Origin: an uncultured Saprospiraceae bacterium
GTDB taxonomy: Bacteria > Bacteroidota > Bacteroidia > Chitinophagales > Saprospiraceae
Assembly (NCBI GenBank): GCA_938010715.1
Contig: CALLVG010000238.1
Span: 1 to 32,636, forward strand
Direction: 5' to 3'
Length of the DNA: 32,636 bases
Shown here: positions 6,903-14,440 of the stretch, one piece after another
How positions within the stretch are numbered: position 1 is the first letter of the stretch
How the letters are laid out: each line of letters opens with the position of its first letter
Notes under the pieces: generated by a model
What the model was told of the DNA's origin: nothing
Seen by the model: only the letters and a program-made list of their open reading frames with translations
Database searches by the model: none
Position numbers and translations under genes: made by a program

Positions 6903-9755
6903 ATGGCAAAAAAGACTCAATCAGATGTGTTGGAAGCACCAGCAGCGGAACGATTTCGCAACGAAATTTACATTAAAGGTGCGCGAGCGAATAACTTGCA
7001 AAATATAGACTTACGCATTCCCAAAAATAAATTGGTGGTCGTGACAGGCGTTTCGGGTTCAGGTAAATCGAGCATCACGATGGATACACTTTACGCCGAA
7101 GGTCAACGTCGATATGTGGAAAGTTTGAGTAGTTATGCGCGTCAGTTTTTGGGACGTATGAAAAAGCCAGATATCGATTTCATCAAAGGCATCTGTCCTG
7201 CCATTGCCATCGAACAAAAAGTAACTTCGGGAAACAACCGTTCGACTGTTGGTTCGATGACGGAGATTTATGATTTCATGCGTTTACTTTATGCGCGTAT
7301 TGGAAAAACGTACTCGCCTATTTCTGGAAACTTAGTCACCAAACATCGTGTGACGGATGTAACGGAATACATCCATTCACTGGAGGAAGGAACCAAGGTT
7401 CAGCTATTTATGCCGCTTTCGCTAAAATATCGAGATCGGACATTGGAGTTGGAATTGAAACTGCTTTTACAAAAAGGATACACTCGTATTTTTCACAAAA
7501 AAGAGTTGAAAAATATTGAAGAATTCTTAGAAGCAAAACCAATCGACTTATCAAAAACTCTTGACCAATATGATGAAGATGAAGTGTGGGTTTTGATCGA
7601 CCGTTTTGTAGTCAAAAAAGAAGAGGAGGAAAATAAAAAACGGATTTCTGATTCCGTTCAAACAGCTTTTCAAGAAAGTGAAGGGGAAGCCATTGTCGCG
7701 CCTTTAGGAACTAAAAAGAAGGTCAAAAAATTCAATAATCGTTTTGAGTTAGATGGGATGGAGTTTGTGGAACCCGCACCACAGCTGTTCAATTATAATA
7801 ATCCATTTGGTGCGTGTCCACAATGTGAAGGTTACGGAAAAGTGATGGGGATCGACGAAAACAAAGTCGTCCCAGATGACAGCAAATCTGTTTACGAAAA
7901 AGCGATTGCCTGCTGGAAAGGAGAGAAGTTTGGCTTGTGGCTTGAAGCTTTTTTGAATGTCGCACATCATTTTGATTTTCCAGTTCACACCCCTTTCGAA
8001 CAACTCAAAAAAGCAGAGAAAAAATTGCTTTGGACGGGGAATAAACACTTCCGAGGCATCAATGATTTCTTTGAAGAATTAGGAGAAAAAACCTACAAAA
8101 TTCAAAACAGAGTAATGCTCGCCCGTTATCGTGGGCGCACAACTTGCCCGACCTGTGACGGCGGTCGTTTGCGACCAGAAGCAAATTATGTTACAGTGGG
8201 CAAACAACCAATTACTTACTTGATTGATTTGCCATTGGATGAGTTATCCGACTTTTTTAATGGTTTAAAATTGAGTGATTACGATATGCAAATCGCTAAA
8301 CGTCTTCTACTCGAAATCAACACCCGACTTCATTTTATGAAAGATGTTGGGTTGGGTTACTTGATGCTCAATCGCGTTTCGAATACCCTCAGTGGTGGTG
8401 AAACTCAGCGTATCAATTTGACTCGAACATTGGGAAGTAATCTTACAAGTTCGATGTATATCTTGGACGAGCCGAGTGTCGGTTTGCATCCACGAGACAC
8501 TGCTCGTTTGGTAGAAGTTTTGAAAAATTTGAGAGACTTAGGAAATACCGTCATTGTAGTCGAGCATGAGGAAGAAGTTATCAAAAATGCGGATTACCTC
8601 ATCGACATTGGCCCAGAGGCAGGTGTACATGGTGGACACGTCGTTTTTGCTGGTCCTTATAAAAAAATCTACACCGATGCTGCCAAGAGTTTAACGACCA
8701 AATACATGAATGGTACGATGTCCATTCAGTTACCAGATGTGCGTAGAAAAGCGATTCGATACATTGAAGTCAAAGGTGCACGCCAGCATAATTTGAAAAA
8801 TATTGATGTCAAAATTCCACTCAATTGTTTCTCGGTTGTTTCGGGAGTTTCAGGAAGTGGAAAGACGACTTTAGTAAAACAAATTTTATATCCAGGTTTG
8901 AAAAAACACTTTGGAGAAGGCATGACCGTTGCGCCAGGTGCGCACGATGCTTTGGTTGGAGATTTGGATGCTTTGACGGGCGTAGAATTGGTGAGTCAAA
9001 GTCCAATCGGAAAATCATCGCGTTCGAATCCAGTAACTTATGTGAAAGCGTATGATGCGATTCGCGACCTGATGTCAAAGCAGCAATTATCAAAAATCAG
9101 AGGTTTCAAACCAAAACATTTTTCATTCAATGTAGAAGGTGGTCGTTGCGAAAATTGCAAAGGAGAAGGAGAGACCATTGTAGAAATGCAGTTCCTCGCC
9201 GACATTAAATTGGAGTGTGAAGATTGTAAAGGAAGGCGCTTCAAACAAGAAGTTTTGGATGTTAACTATAAAGGCAAAAATATCTCTGATATCCTTAGTT
9301 TAACAATAGATGAAGCACTCGAATTTTTCGAAGAGCAAAAAGATATTTTAAATAAAATCAGACCGCTGCAAAGTGTTGGTTTAGGCTATGTTCAATTGGG
9401 GCAAGCATCCAGCACCCTCTCTGGTGGAGAAGCACAACGCGTCAAACTCGCCAGTTTTTTAAATAAAAATAATAAGTCCGATAATATCTTTTTCATCTTC
9501 GATGAGCCGACGACTGGTTTGCATTTCCATGATATTCAAAAGCTATTGGATGCGCTGCAAGCGTTGGTTGAAAAAGGTCATACTGTCCTTGTCGTTGAGC
9601 ATAATATGGAAGTTATCAAATCAGCTGATTGGCTGGTTGACCTTGGTCCAGAAGGTGGTAAAGGAGGAGGAAATCTTCTTTATCAAGGTACCCCCGAAGG
9701 ATTGAAGAAGGTGAAGAAATCTTATACTGGGCAGTTTTTGAAGGAGAAAGTGTAG
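6903..9755 (+). CDS. uvrA: Excinuclease ABC subunit A (UvrA)
   Basis: UvrA is the damage-sensing ATPase of nucleotide excision repair; it dimerises and loads UvrB on lesions. The 950 residues match the family. There are two ABC modules: Walker A GVSGSGKSS (residues 49-57) and GVSGSGKTT (about 648-656); signatures LSGGETQRINL (about 496) and LSGGEAQRVKLA (about 839); Walker B ILDEPSVGLHP and IFDEPTTGLHF. Zinc-binding cysteines are seen in CPTCDGGRLRP and in CENCKGEG...CEDCKGR. The first finger is degenerate: before NPFGACPQCEGYG, where E. coli has a CxxC pair, this protein reads FNNRFELDGMEF, so only one cysteine pair remains. Bacteroidota often carry more than one UvrA; this could be either paralog. 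The gene is a single unit, convergent with the next gene. Confidence 0.97.
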   Translation: MAKKTQSDVLEAPAAERFRNEIYIKGARANNLQNIDLRIPKNKLVVVTGVSGSGKSSITMDTLYAEGQRRYVESLSSYARQFLGRMKKPDIDFIKGICPAIAIEQKVTSGNNRSTVGSMTEIYDFMRLLYARIGKTYSPISGNLVTKHRVTDVTEYIHSLEEGTKVQLFMPLSLKYRDRTLELELKLLLQKGYTRIFHKKELKNIEEFLEAKPIDLSKTLDQYDEDEVWVLIDRFVVKKEEEENKKRISDSVQTAFQESEGEAIVAPLGTKKKVKKFNNRFELDGMEFVEPAPQLFNYNNPFGACPQCEGYGKVMGIDENKVVPDDSKSVYEKAIACWKGEKFGLWLEAFLNVAHHFDFPVHTPFEQLKKAEKKLLWTGNKHFRGINDFFEELGEKTYKIQNRVMLARYRGRTTCPTCDGGRLRPEANYVTVGKQPITYLIDLPLDELSDFFNGLKLSDYDMQIAKRLLLEINTRLHFMKDVGLGYLMLNRVSNTLSGGETQRINLTRTLGSNLTSSMYILDEPSVGLHPRDTARLVEVLKNLRDLGNTVIVVEHEEEVIKNADYLIDIGPEAGVHGGHVVFAGPYKKIYTDAAKSLTTKYMNGTMSIQLPDVRRKAIRYIEVKGARQHNLKNIDVKIPLNCFSVVSGVSGSGKTTLVKQILYPGLKKHFGEGMTVAPGAHDALVGDLDALTGVELVSQSPIGKSSRSNPVTYVKAYDAIRDLMSKQQLSKIRGFKPKHFSFNVEGGRCENCKGEGETIVEMQFLADIKLECEDCKGRRFKQEVLDVNYKGKNISDILSLTIDEALEFFEEQKDILNKIRPLQSVGLGYVQLGQASSTLSGGEAQRVKLASFLNKNNKSDNIFFIFDEPTTGLHFHDIQKLLDALQALVEKGHTVLVVEHNMEVIKSADWLVDLGPEGGKGGGNLLYQGTPEGLKKVKKSYTGQFLKEKV

Positions 9756-9756
9756 C

Positions 9757-9821
9757 GTAGCACAGGCATTCCAGCCTGTGTTGACCCGAGCGACATTCAC
9801 AGGCAGAAATGCCTGTGCTAC
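9757..9821. repeat. REP-like inverted repeat between convergent genes
   Basis: The arms GTAGCACAGGCATT (9757-9770) and AATGCCTGTGCTAC (9808-9821) are perfectly complementary over 14 bases. An inner pair (cagcctgtg with cacaggcag) extends the fold. It starts two bases after the uvrA stop and ends three bases before the stop of the next, convergent gene, so it could act as a bidirectional 3'-end hairpin. A related copy is at 29672-29750 with the same first 15 bases, GTAGCACAGGCATTC. Confidence 0.7.
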
Positions 9822-9824
9822 TTC

Positions 9825-10133
9825 CTAAAAGAAATATCGAAGCATATCCGCAAAACTTCCTTCCAAAATCAGATAAGAGACAAATGAAAGCACTGCAATA
9901 GAAGCTACCAAAGTCATGTTTGACTTTTTGATTTGCGCATCTCGATAGCCCACTTCAGGGCTATACCCTCTTCTTGTTTTAAAACGCATACTGATACGTT
10001 CCTTAATTTCTTCGGGTGTTGCTTCTCCATCGCTTTGCATTTGCTTGACGCGTTGCTCCAATTCCTCTTTTTCTTGTTCCCAAAAACGAGGTTTGTAGTT
10101 GAATTGCTGGTTACGTGGTAGTCGGAATGCCAT
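9825..10133 (-). CDS. Small conserved membrane protein, function unknown
   Basis: A 102-residue protein starting MAFRLPRNQQFNYKPRFWEQ, followed by a charged coiled-coil-like segment (residues 19-50, EQEKEELEQRVKQMQSDG and on). One C-terminal transmembrane helix follows at about residues 74-93 (TLVASIAVLSFVSYLILEGS). This is a tail-anchored layout with the N-terminal part in the cytoplasm. The N-terminal pattern 'MAF..RN..FNY.PR' resembles a small Bacteroidota-restricted family that I cannot name functionally. It is the last gene of the minus-strand run starting at proS and converges on uvrA across a 65-base inverted repeat. Confidence 0.7.
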   Translation of the reverse strand: MAFRLPRNQQFNYKPRFWEQEKEELEQRVKQMQSDGEATPEEIKERISMRFKTRRGYSPEVGYRDAQIKKSNMTLVASIAVLSFVSYLILEGSFADMLRYFF

Positions 10134-10140
10134 AATATTT

Positions 10141-10175
10141 AGACTTGAGATGTTAGATATTAGATTTTAGATTGT
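10141..10175. repeat. Left flank of the four-helix-bundle cassette (TTAGAT-rich)
   Basis: The sequence agacttgagatgttagatat followed by tagattttagattg is a degenerate TTAGA/TTTAGA repeat. It matches, in inverted orientation, the stretch at 10559-10592 on the other side of the four-helix-bundle gene; both read GAGATnTTAGAnnTTAGA in the aligned part. Such paired low-complexity flanks are familiar around S23/IVP genes. They may mark the limits of a small mobile cassette. Confidence 0.45.
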
Positions 10176-10536
10176 TTTCTCTCTTAAGTTTATTAGTGAA
10201 TCCAATAAGCATTTTTTGCTCTTCATCTATTTTTTCTAAAATTTCTTTTAAAAGAGATGGATTGCCATAATTTCTTCGCTGACAGATGAGTAATTGAGTT
10301 TCTAATTCGTAAGATGAAGAGAGAGAAAACTCAAAAAATCTTAGTTGATCTTTTACGCCACTTCGTCCTGCTCCTTCTGCAATATTTGAAGGAATAGAAA
10401 CTGCACTTCTGGACATTTGACTTCTTAAATTAAATTTTTCGACAGAAGGCAACTCTTGAAGATAAAGATAGATCATATCAACGATATCCATCCCTAAACT
10501 CCAAATCTTCATTTTCTTAAAATTATGTCTTCCCAT
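10153..10536 (-). CDS. Four-helix-bundle protein (S23 / 23S rRNA intervening-sequence family)
   Basis: A 127-residue all-helical protein of the family known as four helix bundle protein or S23/IVP. Diagnostic features are the start FKKMKIWSLGMDIVDMIY, the central SQMSRSAVSIPSNIAEGAGR and FFEFSLSSSYELETQLLI. It has no catalytic residues. Relatives are encoded inside 23S rRNA intervening sequences in some bacteria and elsewhere as scattered single genes; their role is unresolved. Here it is far from any rRNA and sits between TTAGA-type inverted flanks, as though inserted between the small membrane protein gene and the SRAP gene. Its 3' end overlaps the left flank repeat. Confidence 0.92.
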   Translation of the reverse strand: MGRHNFKKMKIWSLGMDIVDMIYLYLQELPSVEKFNLRSQMSRSAVSIPSNIAEGAGRSGVKDQLRFFEFSLSSSYELETQLLICQRRNYGNPSLLKEILEKIDEEQKMLIGFTNKLKRENNLKSNI

Positions 10537-10558
10537 TTTAAAATTTTTAATTTTAAAA

Positions 10559-10592
10559 GTCTCGTGTCTAAAGTCTAATATCTCAAATCTAA
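10559..10592. repeat. Right flank of the four-helix-bundle cassette
   Basis: The stretch gtctcgtgtctaaagtctaa followed by tatctcaaatctaac is the inverted partner of 10141-10175. The reverse complement reads gagatattagactttaga, compared with gagatgttagatattaga on the left side. It lies between the four-helix-bundle start and the SRAP gene stop. Confidence 0.45.
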
Positions 10593-10615
10593 CAGCGAAG
10601 CGATCTCATATCCCC

Positions 10616-11296
10616 TCAAAACAAAGATGGCAATTCGGGTAATTCTTGGTGTAAGTCACTCGAATTATTTTTGGGAGAATTCACTCTTTCAGAAACGCGA
10701 TAGTATTTTAGAATATCATCAGAAGGAGTTTTGAGCAAAGATAAGACTTCTTCGAGTGCTAAACTGTTGTCAAGCCAAAGATTGCGATCATCCTCATTTT
10801 CAAACAAAACAGGCATACGACTGTGTAGAGAAGACATTTCTGCATTGGGCGAGGTGGTGATGACGGAGAAAGTTCGTTGACCAATATCTCCTTGCTGCCA
10901 AACATCATAGATACCTGCCATTTCGAGTAGCTTTCCATCTTTTAGGAAAATGCGATAAGGGACTTTGTTCTTTCCGATTTTTCGCCATTCGTAAAAACTA
11001 TCTGCCAAGACCACACATCTTTTTTTTCTGATGGGAACTCTGAATGACGGTTTCACTTCAATTCCTTCACTGCGAGCATTGATTAATTTACCACTATTCT
11101 TCCCATCTCTCGACCAATACGGAACCAATCCCCAAGCAAAATATTGAAGCTTTTCAGGTTTTTCGCTCGTGATAATATAGGCGTGTTGCGTCGGAGCAAT
11201 ATTGTAACTCGCTCTCAAATTATCGCCCGTTTCCACTGATGGAAGTTGAGTTTTTACTTTTTCTTTCGAAGCTGTAAATGAATATCTGCCGCACAT
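10616..11296 (-). CDS. SOS-response-associated peptidase (YedK/HMCES, SRAP domain)
   Basis: A 226-residue protein, the normal length for a single SRAP domain. It begins MCGRYSF; after removal of Met1 the exposed Cys2 forms a thiazolidine crosslink with abasic sites in single-stranded DNA, shielding them. Other conserved sites are visible: YNIAPTQ (Asn), INARSEGI, FYEWRK (Glu of the active site) and SLHSRMPVLF (His). All the core residues are present, so the protein should be active. It acts in the cytoplasm on replication-associated damage. It lies downstream of proS but is separated by a strong terminator at 11341-11382, so it probably has its own promoter. No LexA-type operator was recognised. 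Confidence 0.95.
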   Translation of the reverse strand: MCGRYSFTASKEKVKTQLPSVETGDNLRASYNIAPTQHAYIITSEKPEKLQYFAWGLVPYWSRDGKNSGKLINARSEGIEVKPSFRVPIRKKRCVVLADSFYEWRKIGKNKVPYRIFLKDGKLLEMAGIYDVWQQGDIGQRTFSVITTSPNAEMSSLHSRMPVLFENEDDRNLWLDNSLALEEVLSLLKTPSDDILKYYRVSERVNSPKNNSSDLHQELPELPSLF

Positions 11297-11340
11297 ATTT
11301 TATCGTAATTTTCTCAAATGATATGAGTCAAAGTTACGAA

Positions 11341-11382
11341 AAACAAAAGGCATCCTGCGTAATAGCAGAATGCCCTTGTTTT
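11341..11382 (-). terminator. Rho-independent terminator of proS
   Basis: On the minus strand AAGGGCATTCTGC, a short loop and GCAGGATGCCTTTTG form a long stem followed by T-rich sequence; the A-run on the other side makes it potentially bidirectional. It lies 27 bases beyond the proS stop and 45 bases upstream of the SRAP start, so it insulates the two genes. Confidence 0.8.
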
Positions 11383-11408
11383 ATATCTAAAATCAAATCT
11401 ATCGTCTA

Positions 11409-12878
11409 TTAATACGCTTTCGCGAAAAGTACTCTTCTCTTCGAAGGTTTTCCTGAGAAAACACATTTTCCATCTTCGGCTTTGGCGTCATTCGGAATAC
11501 ATCGAATCGTTGCTTTTGTCTCTTTTTTGATTTTATCTTCTGTCTCCTCAGTGCCATCCCAGTGCGCAGAAATAAAGCCGCCTTTCTCTTCTAAAACCTT
11601 TTTGAATTCATCAAAAGTATCGACAGAGGTGATGTGCGCATTTCGATAATCCAAAGCACGTTGGAAAAGGTTGTTTTGAATATCTTCCAAAAGTTGTTCA
11701 ACGTGATTCACTACGCCGTCCACTGCAATTGATTCCTTTTCTTTGGTATCTCTACGAGCAACTTCGACGACTCCTTTTTCCAAATCTCGCTTACCGATTC
11801 CAATTCTCACTGGAATTCCTTTCATCTCGTGTTCAGCGAATTTGAACCCTGGACGTTTCTTCGGATCTTGATCGTATTTTACAGAAATTCCTTTTTCTTT
11901 TAAACCAGCAATAATTTTGTTTGCCACTTCATCAATCTCCTCACCTGGTTTTGGAATTGGAACAATCACTACTTGTGTTGGAGCTAATTTTGGAGGAATC
12001 ACCAATCCTTGATCATCCGAATGTGTCATAATCAATCCACCAATCAAGCGAGTGGAAACACCCCAAGAAGTTGCCCAAACATATTTCTCCTTCTGATCGG
12101 AATCTGTAAATTTCACTTCAAAAGCTTTCGCGAAATTTTGACCCAAAAAGTGAGAAGTACCTGCCTGCAAAGCTTTTCCATCTTGCATCAATGCTTCAAT
12201 TGTATAAGTATCATCTGCACCTGCAAATCGCTCACTTTCAGACTTTACGCCTCGAATAACTGGCATCGCCATGTATTCTTCAGCGAATTTTGCATAAACA
12301 TCTTGCATACGTTTTGCCTCTTCGATTGCTTCATCTTTGGTCGCATGAGCAGTATGTCCTTCTTGCCAAAGAAATTCAGCAGTTCTCAAAAACATTCGAG
12401 TCCGCATTTCCCAACGAACAACGTTAGCCCATTGATTTATCAACAATGGTAAATCTCGATATGAATTGATCCAATCACGGTAGGTATTCCAAATAATCGC
12501 CTCGGAAGTTGGACGAACAATTAATTCTTCTTCCAATTTTGCAGCAGGATCAACTATCAACTTTGATTTGTCATCAGGGTTGGTTTTTAGTCGGTAGTGC
12601 GTAACAACAGCACATTCCTTAGCAAAACCTTCTGCATTTTTTTCCTCCGCCTCAAAAAGACTTTTTGGTACAAAAAGCGGGAAATAAGCATTGACGTGAC
12701 CAGTGTCTTTAAACATTTTGTCAAGCTGTTTCTGCATGTTTTCCCAAATCGCAAAACCAGTTGGTTTGATAACCATACAACCTCTCACTGCGGAGTGGTC
12801 TGCCAACTCTGCTTTTTTGACAATATCATTGTACCATTTAGAGTAATCTTCGCTCCTACTTGTGATTTCTTTTGACAT
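11409..12878 (-). CDS. proS: Prolyl-tRNA synthetase, archaeal/eukaryal type
   Basis: Charges tRNA-Pro with proline. The 489-residue length and the absence of the large editing insertion between motifs 2 and 3 place it in the shorter archaeal/eukaryal-like ProRS group, common in Bacteroidota. Class II motifs are seen: [36 protein letters not shown] (motif 2 region) and [20 protein letters not shown] (motif 3). The anticodon-binding domain follows (TQVVIVPIP, then [16 protein letters not shown]). The C-terminal zinc-like domain ends with [18 protein letters not shown]; the terminal Tyr is a family hallmark. The ATG at 12878 gives the expected N-terminus with [19 protein letters not shown]. The gene is followed by its own terminator. 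Confidence 0.97.
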   Translation of the reverse strand: MSKEITSRSEDYSKWYNDIVKKAELADHSAVRGCMVIKPTGFAIWENMQKQLDKMFKDTGHVNAYFPLFVPKSLFEAEEKNAEGFAKECAVVTHYRLKTNPDDKSKLIVDPAAKLEEELIVRPTSEAIIWNTYRDWINSYRDLPLLINQWANVVRWEMRTRMFLRTAEFLWQEGHTAHATKDEAIEEAKRMQDVYAKFAEEYMAMPVIRGVKSESERFAGADDTYTIEALMQDGKALQAGTSHFLGQNFAKAFEVKFTDSDQKEKYVWATSWGVSTRLIGGLIMTHSDDQGLVIPPKLAPTQVVIVPIPKPGEEIDEVANKIIAGLKEKGISVKYDQDPKKRPGFKFAEHEMKGIPVRIGIGKRDLEKGVVEVARRDTKEKESIAVDGVVNHVEQLLEDIQNNLFQRALDYRNAHITSVDTFDEFKKVLEEKGGFISAHWDGTEETEDKIKKETKATIRCIPNDAKAEDGKCVFSGKPSKRRVLFAKAY

Positions 12879-13185
12879 TTTATAAAATTGATTTTAACAC
12901 AATTGTTATTGGTTGATTTTCAATGTTTTAAATACGTTTTTTAACAAAAAAAAGGTGCAATTTTCACCTTTCAAAAATAAATTAACTAGCCTTAAAAACG
13001 ACTTTAAACGAATTTTAACAAAAAAAGAGACGTAAAAGTAATAATTTACAGTCGTAAGAAATGAACACAACAAACTTACTGTCGTTTTATGAATGTGGCG
13101 TTTTAGTAATTATTACGTCTTAAGATTGAAACACGGAAAGAAATTTTAAAATTCCTTCAACAAATCTTTAAATATATTTTTAGAT
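12879..13185. other. Divergent intergenic region between proS and the acidic/basic secreted protein
   Basis: A 307-base A+T-rich gap between divergent genes, so it should hold promoters for both. One short hairpin is visible, AAAGGTG-caatttt-CACCTTT near 12951-12971. Imperfect inverted segments around gacgtaa (13027) and ttacgtc (13114) may fold. No convincing TTG-N19-TAnnTTTG promoter was found; TATATTTT at 13173-13180 is only a weak candidate. There is no open frame worth calling. Confidence 0.5.
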
Positions 13186-14316
13186 ATGAAAAAGAATAAT
13201 TTCACCTATTGGGTTTTATCGTTAGCACTTTTATTCAATGTATCTGCTTTTGCGCAGTACGATGACGTTTACTACAACCCAGATACTGACGGAGACTATT
13301 ACGAGACGAATGATTACGATGAAGATACTTACACTGAGGACGATGAAGATTCATCTTCCGATGCAGATGAGTATGCGTATGATGATGATAATTTCGATGA
13401 TTTTGATAGAAATGAAAGATATGACAATGATGGATATTACTATTCATCAAGAATCCGCCGATTTAACAGACCTTATTATGGGTTCAACTATTACGACCCA
13501 GTTTATGTAGATTCTTACTATTATGGTAACGGTTATAATCCATATTTTAATAATTTTGGTACAACTGTATTGATTTACTCAAACAACAATTCTTACAGAA
13601 ATTGGAGGAGAGCAAATCGTTTCAACAATTGGAATCGATACCGCCCTTACCGTCGCTCATATTTTGCTAATCCATGGAGTAGTCCTTATGGTTTCAATAA
13701 TAGAGTGAATAGATTTGGAGGAGGGTTCAATAATCCGTACAACACTGGCTTTGGTGGTGGTTTTGCAAGTAATGCTTACTGCCCACCCTCATACGGAAAT
13801 GGATTCAACTACAACACGAGAACGAATAGTTATACCAATACCAATAACAGTACTGGAAATTACTACGGTTCAAGACGTAACGGTGATGTGAGAAATGTTA
13901 GAAATACAGGAACATTAAGTAGAGGAAATGGGGCTGCTTCTAATAGCGAAAGAGGAACAACAAGAGGAACGAGCAGCACTTCTACTCGTGGAACAAGAGG
14001 AACTAACACGGGTAAAAATTCTACTTATTCTTCAAGAAAGAGAAGTAATAACAACAATTCTTATAGAGGTTCAAGAAGTACAACTTCAAAACCTTCTTCA
14101 AGAGGAAGCTATAAATCCAGTCGTGGAAGTAGCACTTTAAAAAGAAGTAATAGAGGGGCTTCTTCAAGAGGAAGTTACAATAGTAGTCGTTCTTCTTCAA
14201 GAACAAAACCAAGTAGAAGTTACAGAAGTACTCCTAAGACTTCAACGAGAAGCAAATCTTCTTTCAAGAGCTCATCAAGAGGATCAAGTTCTTTCAAGAG
14301 AAGTAGAGGAAACTAA
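13186..14316 (+). CDS. Secreted low-complexity protein with acidic and Ser/Arg-rich blocks
   Basis: A 376-residue exported protein with signal peptide MKKNNFTYWVLSLALLFNVSAFAQ. The mature chain has three compositional blocks. Residues about 25-85 are extremely rich in Asp, Glu and Tyr (YDEDTYTEDDEDSSSDADEY). Residues about 86-225 are rich in Tyr, Asn, Gly and Arg. Residues about 226-376 are almost entirely Ser, Arg, Gly, Thr and Lys (SSRGSYKSSRGSS-like). No folded domain, lipobox or T9SS C-terminal domain is visible. The opposite charges at the two ends suggest self-association or binding to acidic polymers; this is inference. It is a monocistronic gene with its own terminator. I do not recognise the family, and low complexity makes homology difficult to judge. 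Confidence 0.8.
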   Translation: MKKNNFTYWVLSLALLFNVSAFAQYDDVYYNPDTDGDYYETNDYDEDTYTEDDEDSSSDADEYAYDDDNFDDFDRNERYDNDGYYYSSRIRRFNRPYYGFNYYDPVYVDSYYYGNGYNPYFNNFGTTVLIYSNNNSYRNWRRANRFNNWNRYRPYRRSYFANPWSSPYGFNNRVNRFGGGFNNPYNTGFGGGFASNAYCPPSYGNGFNYNTRTNSYTNTNNSTGNYYGSRRNGDVRNVRNTGTLSRGNGAASNSERGTTRGTSSTSTRGTRGTNTGKNSTYSSRKRSNNNNSYRGSRSTTSKPSSRGSYKSSRGSSTLKRSNRGASSRGSYNSSRSSSRTKPSRSYRSTPKTSTRSKSSFKSSSRGSSSFKRSRGN

Positions 14317-14345
14317 ATAGTATATAATTTTTTAGTTCCTATGTC

Positions 14346-14381
14346 AAAAGGCGGGTCGGTGTTTTCACCAATCCGCCTTTT
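14346..14381 (+). terminator. Rho-independent terminator of the low-complexity secreted protein gene
   Basis: AAAAGGCGGGTCGGTG, loop tttt, CACCAATCCGCCTTTT forms a long G+C-rich stem with two wobble or mismatched pairs. It ends in TTTT followed by gtatttt. It lies 29 bases after the stop codon. Confidence 0.85.
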
Positions 14382-14440
14382 GTATTTTGTGATTTCAAAA
14401 TCCTATTTTTGACCCTATTTTTTCAAACTAAAATTAACTA

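Noticed and set aside
12009-12452. Plus-strand 147-codon ORF inside proS
   Set aside because: Antisense to a highly conserved synthetase region; composition rich in Cys, Phe and Ile is that of a shadow frame.
6903-12878. uvrA, SRAP gene and four-helix-bundle gene as a DNA-repair island
   Set aside because: The genes lie on different strands with terminators between them and an ordinary proS alongside; proximity alone does not support a system.
14021-14212. Minus-strand 63-codon ORF rich in Leu, Tyr and Phe
   Set aside because: It is an antisense shadow of the Ser/Arg low-complexity segment (AGA/TCT-rich) of the secreted protein.
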